64,000 bases of DNA from Mycobacterium sp. SMC-4 (GCF_025263265.1 NZ_CP079869.1:744001-808000); one strand, 5' to 3'. Counted from the stretch's first letter, positions 8,476 to 18,275 are shown. Numbers and translations are program-made. The notes: generated by a model from the letters alone, not told the origin.

Positions 8476-9871
8476 CGCGATGCTCTTCTTGGCCGATCTG
8501 CTCCATGACATAGCTCGCATAGTCTCGTTCGCTGTCGGCCCACGACTCGAAGGCGCGTTGAATCAGTTCGTCGGACTCGTCGATGTAGCGGAGGTAGATC
8601 ATCGTCGTCGAAGGGCTGGCGTGACCGAGCAGCCGCTGCAACGTCAGCAAGGGGTTGTGAACGATGTGCTCACTGATGGTTCCCGTTCCCGTGCGGGGTC
8701 GTGTCGCCTCGATTGTCGCTGCGTTCTCCTGCAACCCACGGAGCATCACGACGGCGAATGTGTGTCGAAGGTCGTGCGTCGTTACCGCCGACGGCATCCT
8801 CGGCGGCCCAAAATCGAAGGCGGCCAGGCGCTCATTGGCTTCACGGAAGTACTGATGCCATCTACGGGCACAAGGTGGCCTTCCCATCTTTCCGAGGAAG
8901 AGCGATAGCGGTTGAACCCACCCATCCGGTCCTTGCTTCACGAGGATGCTGCGGATTCCGACTGGTATATCGACGATCTTTGCTCGATGACGGCATCCCT
9001 GATAGGAGTACGTGATTCTCCCTGCGCTCGTGTCGATTTCTTCTGCGATCGCCATGGAAGGAAGTCGTTTCCTGAGCAGACTCTGCGCGCGTCGAACGGT
9101 CGACTTGCGTTCTGTTTCGCGGTACAGGTTGACCATCTCGACGGTCGATACCGGCACGTAGACGCGCCGGAATCGCCCGTTCTTCGCGCAGGCGGCGAGC
9201 GCAAGGCTGACACCGCGATCGTTTTGCGGTACTTCGATGTCAAGGAGAGTTCGCCACTCGTTCAATCGCATCCCCGTGGTCAATGCGAGCTCGGCGGCGC
9301 AGGTGTTTCTGACTGTGGAGCGGCCGCGGTAGCTCGGATCGAATTCTCCGGAAGGTAGCTCGCCGCCCATGCCGATGTTCCTAAAGGCGGTCCATTGCTC
9401 GTGCGAGAGTGCTCTGACGTCGAGTTCGGTCTTCGTGGTCTTCGGTGTGACAAGGGATCTGCTCCCGACCCGAATCCAAGGTAGGTCTTTCCGCTGGCCC
9501 GTTTCGAACAGGTACTTGAAGAGCGTTCGGATCACTACCAGCTCCCGGGACCATGACCGTGTGGACAGGCCTGAGGCGAGGCGGTGTTTGCGGTAGGCGA
9601 GGAGATCGGCACGGTCGGCGGTCAACACATCTGTGTTGTTCTTCGCGAGGAACCGGGTAAAGCGAAGAGTATCAAGGGCATACGCGTAGGCCGAGTTGTG
9701 TGAGATGTTCTCGGAGTACAACCGAAGAAACGTGCACAGAGGCTCAACAGGCCGCATCGCCGAGTCGACGATGACCGGCGTTCCGTTCGCGACCGTCCGA
9801 GTGCGCGGTAGTTCAATGGCCGCGAGGCCAAGCCTCTCGACACCCTGCCAGTCTGCAAAGTACAGGTCCAC
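8462..9871 (-). CDS. Tyrosine recombinase with complete R-H-R-H-Y set (first of trio)
   Basis: This is the most canonical of the three: TGMRLNEWRTL (Arg I), HDLRHTFAV (His/Arg), LLGHASPSTT (His) and IYLRY (nucleophilic Tyr). The N-terminal part, with LRLYSENISHNSAYAYALDTLRFTRFLAKN, is a SAM-like core-binding domain. I favour the GTG at 9871 because a GAGG lies seven bases before it and it follows the OGG-like gene's stop by 4 bases; an ATG at 9904 is the alternative and would overlap that gene. It probably supplies the strand-exchange chemistry for the element at 4.2-10.7 kb. Confidence 0.85.
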   Translation of the reverse strand: MDLYFADWQGVERLGLAAIELPRTRTVANGTPVIVDSAMRPVEPLCTFLRLYSENISHNSAYAYALDTLRFTRFLAKNNTDVLTADRADLLAYRKHRLASGLSTRSWSRELVVIRTLFKYLFETGQRKDLPWIRVGSRSLVTPKTTKTELDVRALSHEQWTAFRNIGMGGELPSGEFDPSYRGRSTVRNTCAAELALTTGMRLNEWRTLLDIEVPQNDRGVSLALAACAKNGRFRRVYVPVSTVEMVNLYRETERKSTVRRAQSLLRKRLPSMAIAEEIDTSAGRITYSYQGCRHRAKIVDIPVGIRSILVKQGPDGWVQPLSLFLGKMGRPPCARRWHQYFREANERLAAFDFGPPRMPSAVTTHDLRHTFAVVMLRGLQENAATIEATRPRTGTGTISEHIVHNPLLTLQRLLGHASPSTTMIYLRYIDESDELIQRAFESWADSERDYASYVMEQIGQEEHRDESA

Positions 9872-9875
9872 GTCG

Positions 9876-10631
9876 CTACCTCGTCCAGCCCGTGAGAAGG
9901 GCACGTCTTGCGGCTATGTCGTCGAACCCAACGTGGGTACGCCCTTCGCGATACAGCGATACCTCCGCGTGGAGCCACTTCCACCGGCGTGAGTCAATGA
10001 GCTGGCCGAACTGGTACAGGCGAAACTCGATCGCATCCGCTGGCGTATCAAACTTCCGTGACCATTCGTGGACTGCATCGCAGAAGTTTTCGTAAACCGC
10101 CGGCTTCTCCTCTGAGTAGTCGCGGCCAGTGAGAGTGAAGATCGCAGCGTTCACCCGAGAGTCCAAAATCATTGCACGGCAATTCGATACCTCGCGGTTC
10201 GCGGTGAAGTAGAGGAACTTCGAGAAGAAGGCAGGACCCAGTCGCGGAACTTTGCCGCGGATCGCCGTGTAGGCAGAGCGAATGTCGCCTCGATAACTGG
10301 CTTCGGAGGCCGCGCTGAGAATGTCGTTGAGCCGGCGGCGCTGCGTGTCGCCGGCGGCGCTTTCCACGATCGTCGGGGAATTCCGGTAGTCGCCCATCAC
10401 ACCCCAGGCCAGTACATGCCACAGGAACGACACCCAATCCGGGTCAGCGCTTTCCCGGCGACGTTGGGCGAGTTCAAATAACTTGTCGCGATTTAGTTCC
10501 GCGGAATCGATCGAGATTCCACGATCAGCCCACCAGCTGCTCACTCTCACCGACTCGTCGATCTGACCGCTCGAACCGAGCACCCGCGACGCAAGCAGGT
10601 CGCCGACCGCGTTATCGGACTCCTCCCACAT
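9876..10631 (-). CDS. OGG-fold (8-oxoguanine glycosylase-like) protein
   Basis: The 251-aa protein has no long match I know by name, but GPAFFSKFLYF followed by ILDSRV looks like the helix-hairpin-helix glycosylase active site. The Lys in FFSK and the Asp in ILDS are 19 residues apart, the same spacing as Lys249 and Asp268 of human OGG1. A set of bacterial proteins with this layout is annotated as 8-oxoguanine glycosylase OGG fold. Glycosylase activity on a modified or damaged base is therefore possible but inferred. It is the first gene of the recombinase operon and sits next to the element's right boundary. Confidence 0.6.
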   Translation of the reverse strand: MWEESDNAVGDLLASRVLGSSGQIDESVRVSSWWADRGISIDSAELNRDKLFELAQRRRESADPDWVSFLWHVLAWGVMGDYRNSPTIVESAAGDTQRRRLNDILSAASEASYRGDIRSAYTAIRGKVPRLGPAFFSKFLYFTANREVSNCRAMILDSRVNAAIFTLTGRDYSEEKPAVYENFCDAVHEWSRKFDTPADAIEFRLYQFGQLIDSRRWKWLHAEVSLYREGRTHVGFDDIAARRALLTGWTR

Positions 10632-10759
10632 CGCCGCAGCCCCCTCCTTCGTGTACGTCTCGACCTATCCCGACCTTGCAACCGGAGAAGGCGCTAACGG
10701 CAAGGTAGCGGCGGTCGTGGGACCCATCCGTGAGACACGCCCAAATAGAGCACATAAAC

Positions 10760-11154
10760 GATGTGGGCATCGGGAAAACCATCGAGGCCGCTTTGGTGGC
10801 CACCGAACTGTTGAAGGTCGGTGACGCTCACGGACTTACGGTGCTGTGCAGTCCCGCGCTGGCCGAGCAGTGGCAGGGCGAGCTCAGAGAGAAGTTCGGT
10901 CTGGAAGCAGAATTGGTGCTGCCCAGCAGGGTTCGCCGACTGGAACGCGGACTCATCGGCGCGGAGTCGATCTTCGAGCGGTACCCGATCACCGTCGTGT
11001 CCACCGACTTCATCAAGAGCGCACGCCGTCGCCACGAATTCCTTCGCACCTGCCCGGATCTGGTGATCGTCGATGAGGTCCACACCTGCGTCGCGGACTC
11101 CACCGCCAGCAGATCGGGTCGCACTCAACGCTACGAACTGATCCGCGACCTAGC
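10760..11154 (+). pseudogene. DrmD-like SNF2 helicase, fragment 1 (5' truncated, before IS481)
   Basis: From GATGTGGGCATCGGGAAAAC the frame encodes DVGIGKTIEAALVATELL (Walker A), CSPALAEQW, and VIVDEVHTC (DExH box), so coding starts abruptly inside the ATPase core and the N-terminal portion is missing. The preceding bases (10632-10759) do not look like helicase sequence, which places a recombination junction at about 10759/10760. The 3' side is interrupted by the IS481 element at a CCTAGC site. Similarity to the DISARM helicase DrmD rests on the motif pattern and on the adjacent methyltransferase. Confidence 0.8.
11149..11154 (+). repeat. IS481 target-site duplication, left copy
   Basis: CCTAGC here is repeated at 12229-12234. 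NCTAGN is the known target preference of IS481, so the duplication marks insertion of the intact element. In the helicase frame it encodes part of Asp-Leu-Ala. Confidence 0.9.
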
Positions 11155-12121
11155 TGTTCTTCACGGGTAGGTTGTGAACGCGTAGGCGCTCGATTGGTGT
11201 CATTCCGCCGATGCCGGTGTGGGGTCGGTGGTGATTGTAGTGATGCAGCCAGTGCTGGTAGGTTCCGGCGCGTTCGGCCTCAGAGCGGTAGGTCTGCGCA
11301 TAGGCCCATTCGGTGGTCAGGGTGCGGTTGAATCGCTCGACTTTGCCGTTGGTCTGTGGCCGGTAGGGCCGGGTCCTCTTGTGGGTGATGTCGGGGCCGA
11401 GCGCTTCAGCGAAATTCTTTGACCGGTAACAGGATCCATTGTCGGTCAACACTCGTTTGACGGTGATGCCGTGGTCGGCGAAGAACGCGTTGGCGCGTTT
11501 CCAGAATCCCGCGGCGGTTTCTTTGCGTTCGTCGGTGAGGTCCTCGGAGTAGGCCAGCCGGGAGTGGTCATCAACGGCGTGGTGCAAGAACGTGTATCCC
11601 ATGCCGCAGCGGTTGCGCCGGCCGGCTTGGCGACCCAGCTTGCGATGGCCGCCCCCGTCGGGGATGCGGCCCAGTTTCTTGACGTCGACATGGACCAAGT
11701 CGCCGGGAGCCGGGTGCTCATAGCGGCGGGGTTTGGGCCGGCGTACCGGTAACCCGGTGTTTTGGTCCAGGTGCCGCAGCAATGGCATCCGGTAGCGGCG
11801 CAGCACCGCCTCAACGGTCGAGCGTGGCAGGTGCAGGTAAGCGGCGATGCGATGTGGGCCCCAGCGCCGGGTGAAGCGCAGGTTGACGATGCGCCGCTCA
11901 CGTCGTTTCGGCAACCGCAACGGACTGCGATGCGGCCGGCTGGGCCGGTCTACCATCGCTGCTTCGCCACCGTCGCGATAACGGTCGGCCCATTTCTTGG
12001 CTGTGGCCACCGAACATTGGAACCGCTCAGCCGCGCGCCGCAAACTCCAGCCCTGATCAACAACCGCCTGCGCAAGCCGCAACCGCCCACGAGGAGTCAA
12101 CGAAGCATTAGCGTGGACCAT
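11150..12121 (-). CDS. IS481-family transposase (DDE)
   Basis: A 323-aa transposase with an N-terminal helix-turn-helix (RRAAERFQCSVATAKKWADRYR), and an integrase core with DLVHVDVKKLG and AVDDHSRLAYSE (first Asp region), VLTDNGSCYRS (second Asp) and NGKVERFNRTL (Glu). Length and motifs fit the single-ORF IS481 group. The stop codon is supplied by the target: the last two codons (AGC TAG) run across the element end into the CCTAGC duplication, so the element itself carries no in-frame stop. The orientation is opposite to the helicase gene it interrupts. Confidence 0.93.
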   Translation of the reverse strand: MVHANASLTPRGRLRLAQAVVDQGWSLRRAAERFQCSVATAKKWADRYRDGGEAAMVDRPSRPHRSPLRLPKRRERRIVNLRFTRRWGPHRIAAYLHLPRSTVEAVLRRYRMPLLRHLDQNTGLPVRRPKPRRYEHPAPGDLVHVDVKKLGRIPDGGGHRKLGRQAGRRNRCGMGYTFLHHAVDDHSRLAYSEDLTDERKETAAGFWKRANAFFADHGITVKRVLTDNGSCYRSKNFAEALGPDITHKRTRPYRPQTNGKVERFNRTLTTEWAYAQTYRSEAERAGTYQHWLHHYNHHRPHTGIGGMTPIERLRVHNLPVKNS

Positions 12122-12228
12122 GAGGACCTCTCGGTAATCGGATGTGCGTGTTTGGTAACCACACCGATACCGGAGGTCCTCACCTACTTCCGCTCACCAC
12201 GCCGTTCACAACCTGTCTGGGAGTTACA
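11155..12228 (-). mobile_element. IS481-family insertion sequence, 1074 bp
   Basis: The element is bounded by imperfect 26-bp terminal inverted repeats that begin TGT and share the block AGGTTGTGAACG, at 11155-11180 and 12203-12228. It is flanked by identical CCTAGC sequences. Removing the element with one target copy (1080 bp, a multiple of three) rejoins the helicase in frame through IRDLAADPARHL. Confidence 0.92.
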
Positions 12229-12234
12229 CCTAGC
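12229..12234 (+). repeat. IS481 target-site duplication, right copy
   Basis: Second CCTAGC, directly adjacent to the right inverted repeat; it pairs with 11149-11154. Confidence 0.9.
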
Positions 12235-14302
12235 GGCCGACCCCGCCCGGCACCTCATCCTGGCCAGCGCCACCCCCCACAGCGGCAAGGACGAGGCGTT
12301 TCGCAACCTGCTGGGGCTGCTGAAACCCGAGTTGGCCACCGTCGACCTGGAGAAGAAGTCCGACCGGGAACAGTTGGCCAAGCACTTTGTGCAGCGCCGC
12401 CGCGTTGACATCCGCCGGTACCTCGACGAGGACACCCCGTTCCCGAAGGATCGCCTCTCCGCCGAGGTGCCCTATTCGCTGAGCCCGGAGTACGACGCGC
12501 TGTTCACCAAAGTCCTTGACTACGCCCGGGAAACGGTGCGTACCGACGAAGGCGGGCTGGCGCGGCGGGTCAATTGGTGGTCGGCGCTGGCGCTGTTGCG
12601 CGCGCTGGCCTCTTCGCCGCGCGCGGCGGCGCAGACCCTGCAGACCCGCGCGGCCACGGTCGCCGCCGACTCCCCGGAGGAGGCCGACGCCATCGGCCGG
12701 GCCATCGTGCTCGACCAGGCCGACGACGAAGCCCTGGAAGCCGTCGACACCACACCCGGCGCCGACACCGACGCGAAGACCGGAAACGCCAAATCGCGAC
12801 GGCTGCAAGCATTCCGGGCCGCGGCTCTCAAGCTCGAAGGCAAACCCGACCGCAAGGTCACCGCGTTGGTGAAAAGCGTCAAGCAACTTCTGGGCGACGG
12901 ATTCAACCCCATAGTGTTCTGCCGATTCATCGACACCGCCGACTACGTGGCAGAGCAACTCGGCGCGGCGCTGGGCAAGAAAGTCACCGTCCGCGCCGTC
13001 ACGGGCACCCTGCCCCCCGCCGAGCGGGTTGCTCGCATCGAGGAGTTGGCGGACATCCCGGGCCAGCACGTCCTGGTCGCGACCGACTGCCTGTCGGAGG
13101 GCGTGAACCTTCAGGAGAACTTCCAGGCGGTGGTCCACTACGACCTGGCGTGGAACCCCACCCGCCACGAACAGCGGGAGGGTCGCGTGGACCGGTTCGG
13201 CCAACGGGCCGACACGGTGCGCGCGGTCACCCTCTACGGCCGTGACAACCAGATCGACGGCATCGTGCTCGAAGTCCTGCTTCGCAAGCATGAGGCGATC
13301 CGGAAGGCCACCGGCGTGGCCGTGCCGGTACCCGACAACAGTGAGGCCGTCGTGGAGGCATTGATGGAGGGACTGCTGCTGCGCGGACGCGATGCGGAGC
13401 AACTGGGTCTGGAACTCGATCTGGAGGAAAAGCGCGACACGCTGCACAACCAGTGGGAGTCCGCGGCCGCGCGGGAACGCAACGCCCAAACCAAGTACGC
13501 CCAGCACGGCATCAAACAACAGGAAGTCGAGGCGGAGCTCAAAGAGACCCGCGCCACTCTGGGCACCAACACCGACGTCGCCGAATTCGTCGACCACGCG
13601 CTGCGGGCGTTGCGGTCGACGGTGACCACCGCCGAGTCCGGGTTCACCGCCACGTTGGGGCCGTTGCCGCTGGGACTGCGTGACGCACTGCCACCCGGCC
13701 GCAAGGACCCGCTGCACTTCGCCGCCGACCTTCCGGTTGCGCGGGGGAACGCAGTACTCACCCGCACCGACGCATCGGTGGAGGCGGTCGCCAACTACGT
13801 CCTGGAATCCGCGCTCGACCCGCAGCTTCCCGACGATCAGCGGCCGGCCCGGCGCTGCGCGGTGATCCGGACGAAGTCGGTGTCGACGCGCACCACGCTG
13901 CTCGTCGTGCGCTACCGCTTCCATCTGCACCTGCCGTCCCGCTCCGGAAGTCGTGAACTGGTCGCCGAGGACGTCGCCACCCTCGCCTTCGAAGGATCGC
14001 CGGGCAAACCGCACTGGCTGTCGCCGGAAGCGGTGACACCGCTGCTGCACGCCCGACCATCCGGCAATGTCCCCGCCCCGCAGGCGGCCCAGTTCATCAC
14101 CCGCGCCCTCGATGGTTTGCCCGACATCGCCACGCATCTCGCCCACCACGGCGACGAACTCGCCGCGCGACTGCTCGAGTCGCACCGCCGGGTGCGTCAG
14201 GCGGCCGCCGACGTAGTGCGCGGCCTGACAGTGACCGTCGAACCGGGCGCCGACGTCCTCGGCGTGTTCGTGTACGTGCCGCCCGCCGGAGGTCACCAGT
14301 GA
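12235..14302 (+). pseudogene. DrmD-like SNF2 helicase, fragment 2 (after IS481)
   Basis: The frame resumes immediately after the IS with ADPARHLILASATPHSGKDEAF (motif III SAT), then IVFCRFIDTADYVAEQL, ATDCLSEGVNLQ (motif V) and REGRVDRFGQR (motif VI), followed by a coiled-coil-like segment and about 250 C-terminal residues of the kind seen in long DISARM-type SNF2 helicases. There is no frameshift or internal stop in this part. Its stop overlaps the methyltransferase GTG by 4 bases, so the two genes were a coupled pair. With both a lost 5' end and an insertion, the helicase should be non-functional in this strain. Confidence 0.85.
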
Positions 14303-17300
14303 GCGCCGACACCGGCTCCGCCACCTTCGTCGGTGTCCGCGTCGCCGGGGGTCTGCTGCCCGCCGACCTGCTCGCCAAACTCGTGTCCGGCCAGGCGGAC
14401 GGATTGTCCTCCGAGGACTTTCACCTGGCAGCCGGTGAGACCGTGCGGGATGCCGCCAACCGGGTATGGGCGTACCTGCGGGGCGCCTGGACCACCTACC
14501 GTGCGGCGCTGGATGCGCTGCCCGACCACGACGCGGCGACCGGGCTGACCCGGGAACGCTTCACCCTCGTGCTGCTCGATCAACTCGGGTACGGCCGTGT
14601 CCATCCCACCGGGAAGGGCGGCCTGCACGTGGGGGACCGCGCCTTCCCCGTCTCGCATCTGTGGGGGAACGTCCCGATCCATCTGCTCGGCCGCGTCGCC
14701 GTGGACACCAGGACCAAGGGCGTGGCCGGGGCGGCCGGCGCCTCGCCGCAGTCGATGGTGCAGGAACTGCTCAACCGCTCGGACGAGTACCTGTGGGGCA
14801 TCCTCGCGAACGCCACCACGCTGCGCCTGGTCCGCGACTCCACCTCGCTGGTGGGCTCGGCGTACGTCGAATTCGATCTGGAGGCCATTTTCGACGGCGA
14901 CCTGTTCGCCGACTTCCTGCTGCTGTACTCCCTATGCCACGTCTCCCGCCTCGACCCCCGCGACCCCGAGGTCGGTCCCGCGTCCTGCTGGCTAGAGTAC
15001 TGGCGCCAGAATGCCATCGAATCTGGTTCCCGGGCACTGAATCTGCTGCGCGACGGCGTCATCGATGCCCTGCAGGCCCTCGGCTCGGGTTTCCTCACCC
15101 ATCCCGACAACGCGACGCTGCGCCAGGACCTCGTCGACGGCACGATCACCGTCGAGGAGATCAACCACGCGCTGATTCGGGTTACCTACCGGCTGCTATT
15201 CACCTTCGTCGCCGAAGACCGCAATGCCCTACTGGATCCGCACGCCGGTCCGCACGTGCGTCGTCGCTACCTCGACTACTTCTCCACCGAACGGTTGCGC
15301 CGGACCTCCCGGCGCCGCCGCGGTGGCCGATACGGCGACCGCTGGGAAGCCCTCAAGGTGGTGTGGCGCGGCCTCGGCAGCGTCGACGGTCTGCCCGAAC
15401 TCGGGCTGCCCGGCATCGGCGGCCTGTTCGACACCGGTGCGCTGGACTTCCTCATGGAGTACTCGTTGAGCAACCAGGCGCTGCAGTCCGCGGTGTACTC
15501 GTTGTCCCTGGTGCGCGAACCACGCTCGCAGGCCATGCGGATCGTCGACTACCGCAACCTGGGTGCCGAGGAACTCGGCAGCATTTACGAGTCGCTGCTG
15601 GAACTCATGCCGAGTTGGGACCCGGCCACCAAGACCTACACATTGGCCGTCACCGCGGGCAACCAACGCAAGGACACCGGCTCCTACTACACGCCCACCT
15701 CGCTGGTGGAGTCGCTGCTGGACACCGCACTTGACCCGGTCCTGGACGAGGCCGAGAAATCCGACGACCCCGAGCAGGCTCTGCTGCGCGTCACCGTCTG
15801 CGATCCCGCCTGCGGCAGTGGACATTTCCTGGTCGGTGCGGCGCGGCGGATCGCCAAGCGGGTGGCCGCCCTGCGGACCGGCGACCCCGAACCGGCCCCC
15901 GAGGCGGTGCGCTCGGCGATGCGCGACGTGGTCGGGCGCAGCATCTACGGCGTGGACCTCAACCCACTCGCTGCGGAGCTGGCCAAGGTATCGCTATGGC
16001 TGGAGGCCCTCGAACCCGGACGCCCGCTGACATTCCTGGACGCGCAGATCAAGATCGGCAACGCCCTGGTCGGCGCGACCCCGCGACTGCTCGCCGACGG
16101 CATCCCCGACGAGGCGTTCAAGCCGATCGAGGGCGACGACAAGAAGATCACCGCCACCCTGGCCAAGCAGAACAAGGCCGAACACAGCGCCCAGGGCAGC
16201 CTTTTCGACGTCGACATGGTTGCTGCGAACACGAAACTGGCGGCGCAGGTGGAGAAGGTGGTCGCCGCCCCGGCGCTGTCACTGGCCGACGTGCACGTGC
16301 AGGAGCAACGGCTGCGCGCCTACACCGAGTCGACCGCCTACCGTGAGAAACTCCTGGCAGCCAACGCCTGGTGCGCGGCTTTCGTATGGCCGAAAAGCCA
16401 TGGCGCACCACCCGCGCTCACCCAGCGCACCCTCACCACCCTGATCGACGGCGACGACAAGCTGACCGAGAAGCAACGCGCCGAGATCGAACGTCTGACC
16501 GCTGAGTACCGGTTCTTCCACTGGCACTTAGAGTTCCCGCACATCTTCCCGACCGAGTCCACGGCCGGCGACACCATGAACGACGCCACCGGCTGGTATG
16601 GTGGATTCTCGGTCGTGATCGGCAACCCGCCGTGGGAGCGGGTGAAACTTCAGGAACAGGAGTTCTTCGCCTCCCGCGATCCGGACATCGCGAAAGCTCC
16701 CAATGCTGCTGCAAGGAAACGCCTTATCGCGGCACTGCCCACCACTAACCCGGTGCTGCATGACGCCTTTGTGGCCGAGAAGCGAAGCGCTGAGGGCGTG
16801 TCGCACTTCATGCGCAACTCAGGCCGGTATCCGCTGGCGGGACGCGGCGACATCAACACGTACGCGGTCTTCGCCGAGACCGACCGCGAGCTCCTCGGTG
16901 GCGAGGGTCGACTGGGAGTGATTCTGCCGACCGGCATCGCGACTGACGCAACCACCCAGTATTTCTTCAAGGACCTCGTCGAGCATGGCGCCATCGCCAG
17001 TCTCTACGACTTCGAGAATGCCAAGCCACTTTTCGAAGGGGTGCACCGCAGCTTCAAGTTCTGCCTGCTCACCCTGACCGGGCGCGATCTGCGAGAACCG
17101 GAGGCCGACTTTGCGTTCTTCGCCCACGATCCCACCGACCTGGAGCGGCCCGGTGTGCGGTTCGCGCTCTCGCCGGAAGAGATCACGCTGCTCAACCCGA
17201 ACACCGGGACCTGCCCGGTGTTCCGCAGTCGGCGGGATGCTGAGATCACCCTCGGTATCTATCGGCGGGTGCCGGTGTTGATCCGGGAGGGGGATCCGGA

Positions 17301-18255
17301 CGGGAATCCGTGGGGCGTGCAGTTCATGCGAATGTTCGACATGTCCAATGACTCGCACCTCTTCCGAACACGCGACGAGCTGGAGGCAGAGGGGTGGACG
17401 CTGCGGGGGAATGTGTTTCACAAGGGCAAGCAGGAGATGCTTCCGCTTTATCAGGGGATGATGGCGAGTCTGTACAACCACCGTGCCGCGGATGTCGTCC
17501 ATAGCGCTACGGCTGCGAAGCGCCAGAATCAGCCACGGTACTTATCTGAAGAGGAACTCGCCGACCCCGATCGGGTCGCTATGCCGGGGTTCTGGGTTCA
17601 AGCAGAGAAGGTTCCCGCAGTATCGCAATCCTGGTTTGTTGCATACTCGTGGGTCACAAGTCCGACCAACGAACGCACAATGGTTGCATACCCCCTGCCC
17701 AAATCGGCTGTCGGGAATAGCACTCCACTCGTATTGGTAAAGGACGGCGCGCCGCTGCTGGCAGCGCTATCTAGCTTCCCACTGGACTATGCCCTTCGGC
17801 AGAAACTCGGCGGGGTGAACCTCACTTACACGACTGTTCAACAACTACCCATCCTCCCTCCATCGCGCCTCTCCGTTAAGGCTCCCTGGGACAACGCCCA
17901 ATCTGCCGGATCCTGGATTGAGGACAGAGTTGTGAGGCTGGCCTACACGGCGACCGACATGGCTCCTTTGGCTGACGACCTCGGTCATGTCGGACCGCCG
18001 TTTCACTGGAATTCTCAAGAGCGCGAACAACTTCGCGCCGAACTCGATGCCGCCTTCTTCCACCTCTACGGCGTAGAGCGTGACGACGTCGACTACATCA
18101 TGGAGACGTTCCCGATCGTCAAGCGCAAGGACATCGCCGCACACGGCGAGTATAGAACCAAGCGTTTGATCCTCGAGATCTACGACGCGATGGCGGAGGC
18201 CGAGGCAACAGGCGTTCAATATGCGTCGCAGTTCGATAAAGCAGGCAAGCTGTAG
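14299..18255 (+). CDS. DrmMI/Eco57I-like N6-adenine DNA methyltransferase, 1318 aa
   Basis: The SAM-binding motif DPACGSGHFLVG is near residue 502, after TGSYYTPTSLV, and the catalytic motif IGNPPW is near 775; together these mark an N6-adenine methylase of the type IIG/PglX/DrmMI kind. About 450 residues precede the methylase core and about 400 follow, the latter probably for target recognition. I see no PD-(D/E)xK motif at the N-terminus, so nuclease activity presumably comes from another subunit. The GTG start overlaps the helicase stop (GTGA). Position after a DrmD-like helicase is the arrangement known from class 1 DISARM; here McrBC genes follow in place of drmABC. Confidence 0.85.
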   Translation: MSADTGSATFVGVRVAGGLLPADLLAKLVSGQADGLSSEDFHLAAGETVRDAANRVWAYLRGAWTTYRAALDALPDHDAATGLTRERFTLVLLDQLGYGRVHPTGKGGLHVGDRAFPVSHLWGNVPIHLLGRVAVDTRTKGVAGAAGASPQSMVQELLNRSDEYLWGILANATTLRLVRDSTSLVGSAYVEFDLEAIFDGDLFADFLLLYSLCHVSRLDPRDPEVGPASCWLEYWRQNAIESGSRALNLLRDGVIDALQALGSGFLTHPDNATLRQDLVDGTITVEEINHALIRVTYRLLFTFVAEDRNALLDPHAGPHVRRRYLDYFSTERLRRTSRRRRGGRYGDRWEALKVVWRGLGSVDGLPELGLPGIGGLFDTGALDFLMEYSLSNQALQSAVYSLSLVREPRSQAMRIVDYRNLGAEELGSIYESLLELMPSWDPATKTYTLAVTAGNQRKDTGSYYTPTSLVESLLDTALDPVLDEAEKSDDPEQALLRVTVCDPACGSGHFLVGAARRIAKRVAALRTGDPEPAPEAVRSAMRDVVGRSIYGVDLNPLAAELAKVSLWLEALEPGRPLTFLDAQIKIGNALVGATPRLLADGIPDEAFKPIEGDDKKITATLAKQNKAEHSAQGSLFDVDMVAANTKLAAQVEKVVAAPALSLADVHVQEQRLRAYTESTAYREKLLAANAWCAAFVWPKSHGAPPALTQRTLTTLIDGDDKLTEKQRAEIERLTAEYRFFHWHLEFPHIFPTESTAGDTMNDATGWYGGFSVVIGNPPWERVKLQEQEFFASRDPDIAKAPNAAARKRLIAALPTTNPVLHDAFVAEKRSAEGVSHFMRNSGRYPLAGRGDINTYAVFAETDRELLGGEGRLGVILPTGIATDATTQYFFKDLVEHGAIASLYDFENAKPLFEGVHRSFKFCLLTLTGRDLREPEADFAFFAHDPTDLERPGVRFALSPEEITLLNPNTGTCPVFRSRRDAEITLGIYRRVPVLIREGDPDGNPWGVQFMRMFDMSNDSHLFRTRDELEAEGWTLRGNVFHKGKQEMLPLYQGMMASLYNHRAADVVHSATAAKRQNQPRYLSEEELADPDRVAMPGFWVQAEKVPAVSQSWFVAYSWVTSPTNERTMVAYPLPKSAVGNSTPLVLVKDGAPLLAALSSFPLDYALRQKLGGVNLTYTTVQQLPILPPSRLSVKAPWDNAQSAGSWIEDRVVRLAYTATDMAPLADDLGHVGPPFHWNSQEREQLRAELDAAFFHLYGVERDDVDYIMETFPIVKRKDIAAHGEYRTKRLILEIYDAMAEAEATGVQYASQFDKAGKL

Positions 18256-18275
18256 GCGTGGAGGGGAGGTGCGGC

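Noticed and set aside
4060..10760. Terminal repeats or direct repeats marking the ends of the recombinase element
   Set aside because: I compared the sequence around 4060-4184 with 10632-10760 and found no convincing shared core; the left end may be outside the window.
10730..11170. Stand-alone 146-aa gene starting MRHAQIEH
   Set aside because: The start lies in non-helicase junction sequence and the end is read through the IS481 boundary; it is a helicase remnant.
12230..14296. 688-codon open frame on the minus strand opposite the helicase
   Set aside because: High-GC shadow: Gly/Arg/Val-rich without motifs, while the plus strand has canonical SNF2 motifs.
14466..15734. 422-codon plus-strand frame inside the methyltransferase gene
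   Set aside because: Arg/Pro-rich composition typical of a shifted frame; methyltransferase motifs are in the other frame.
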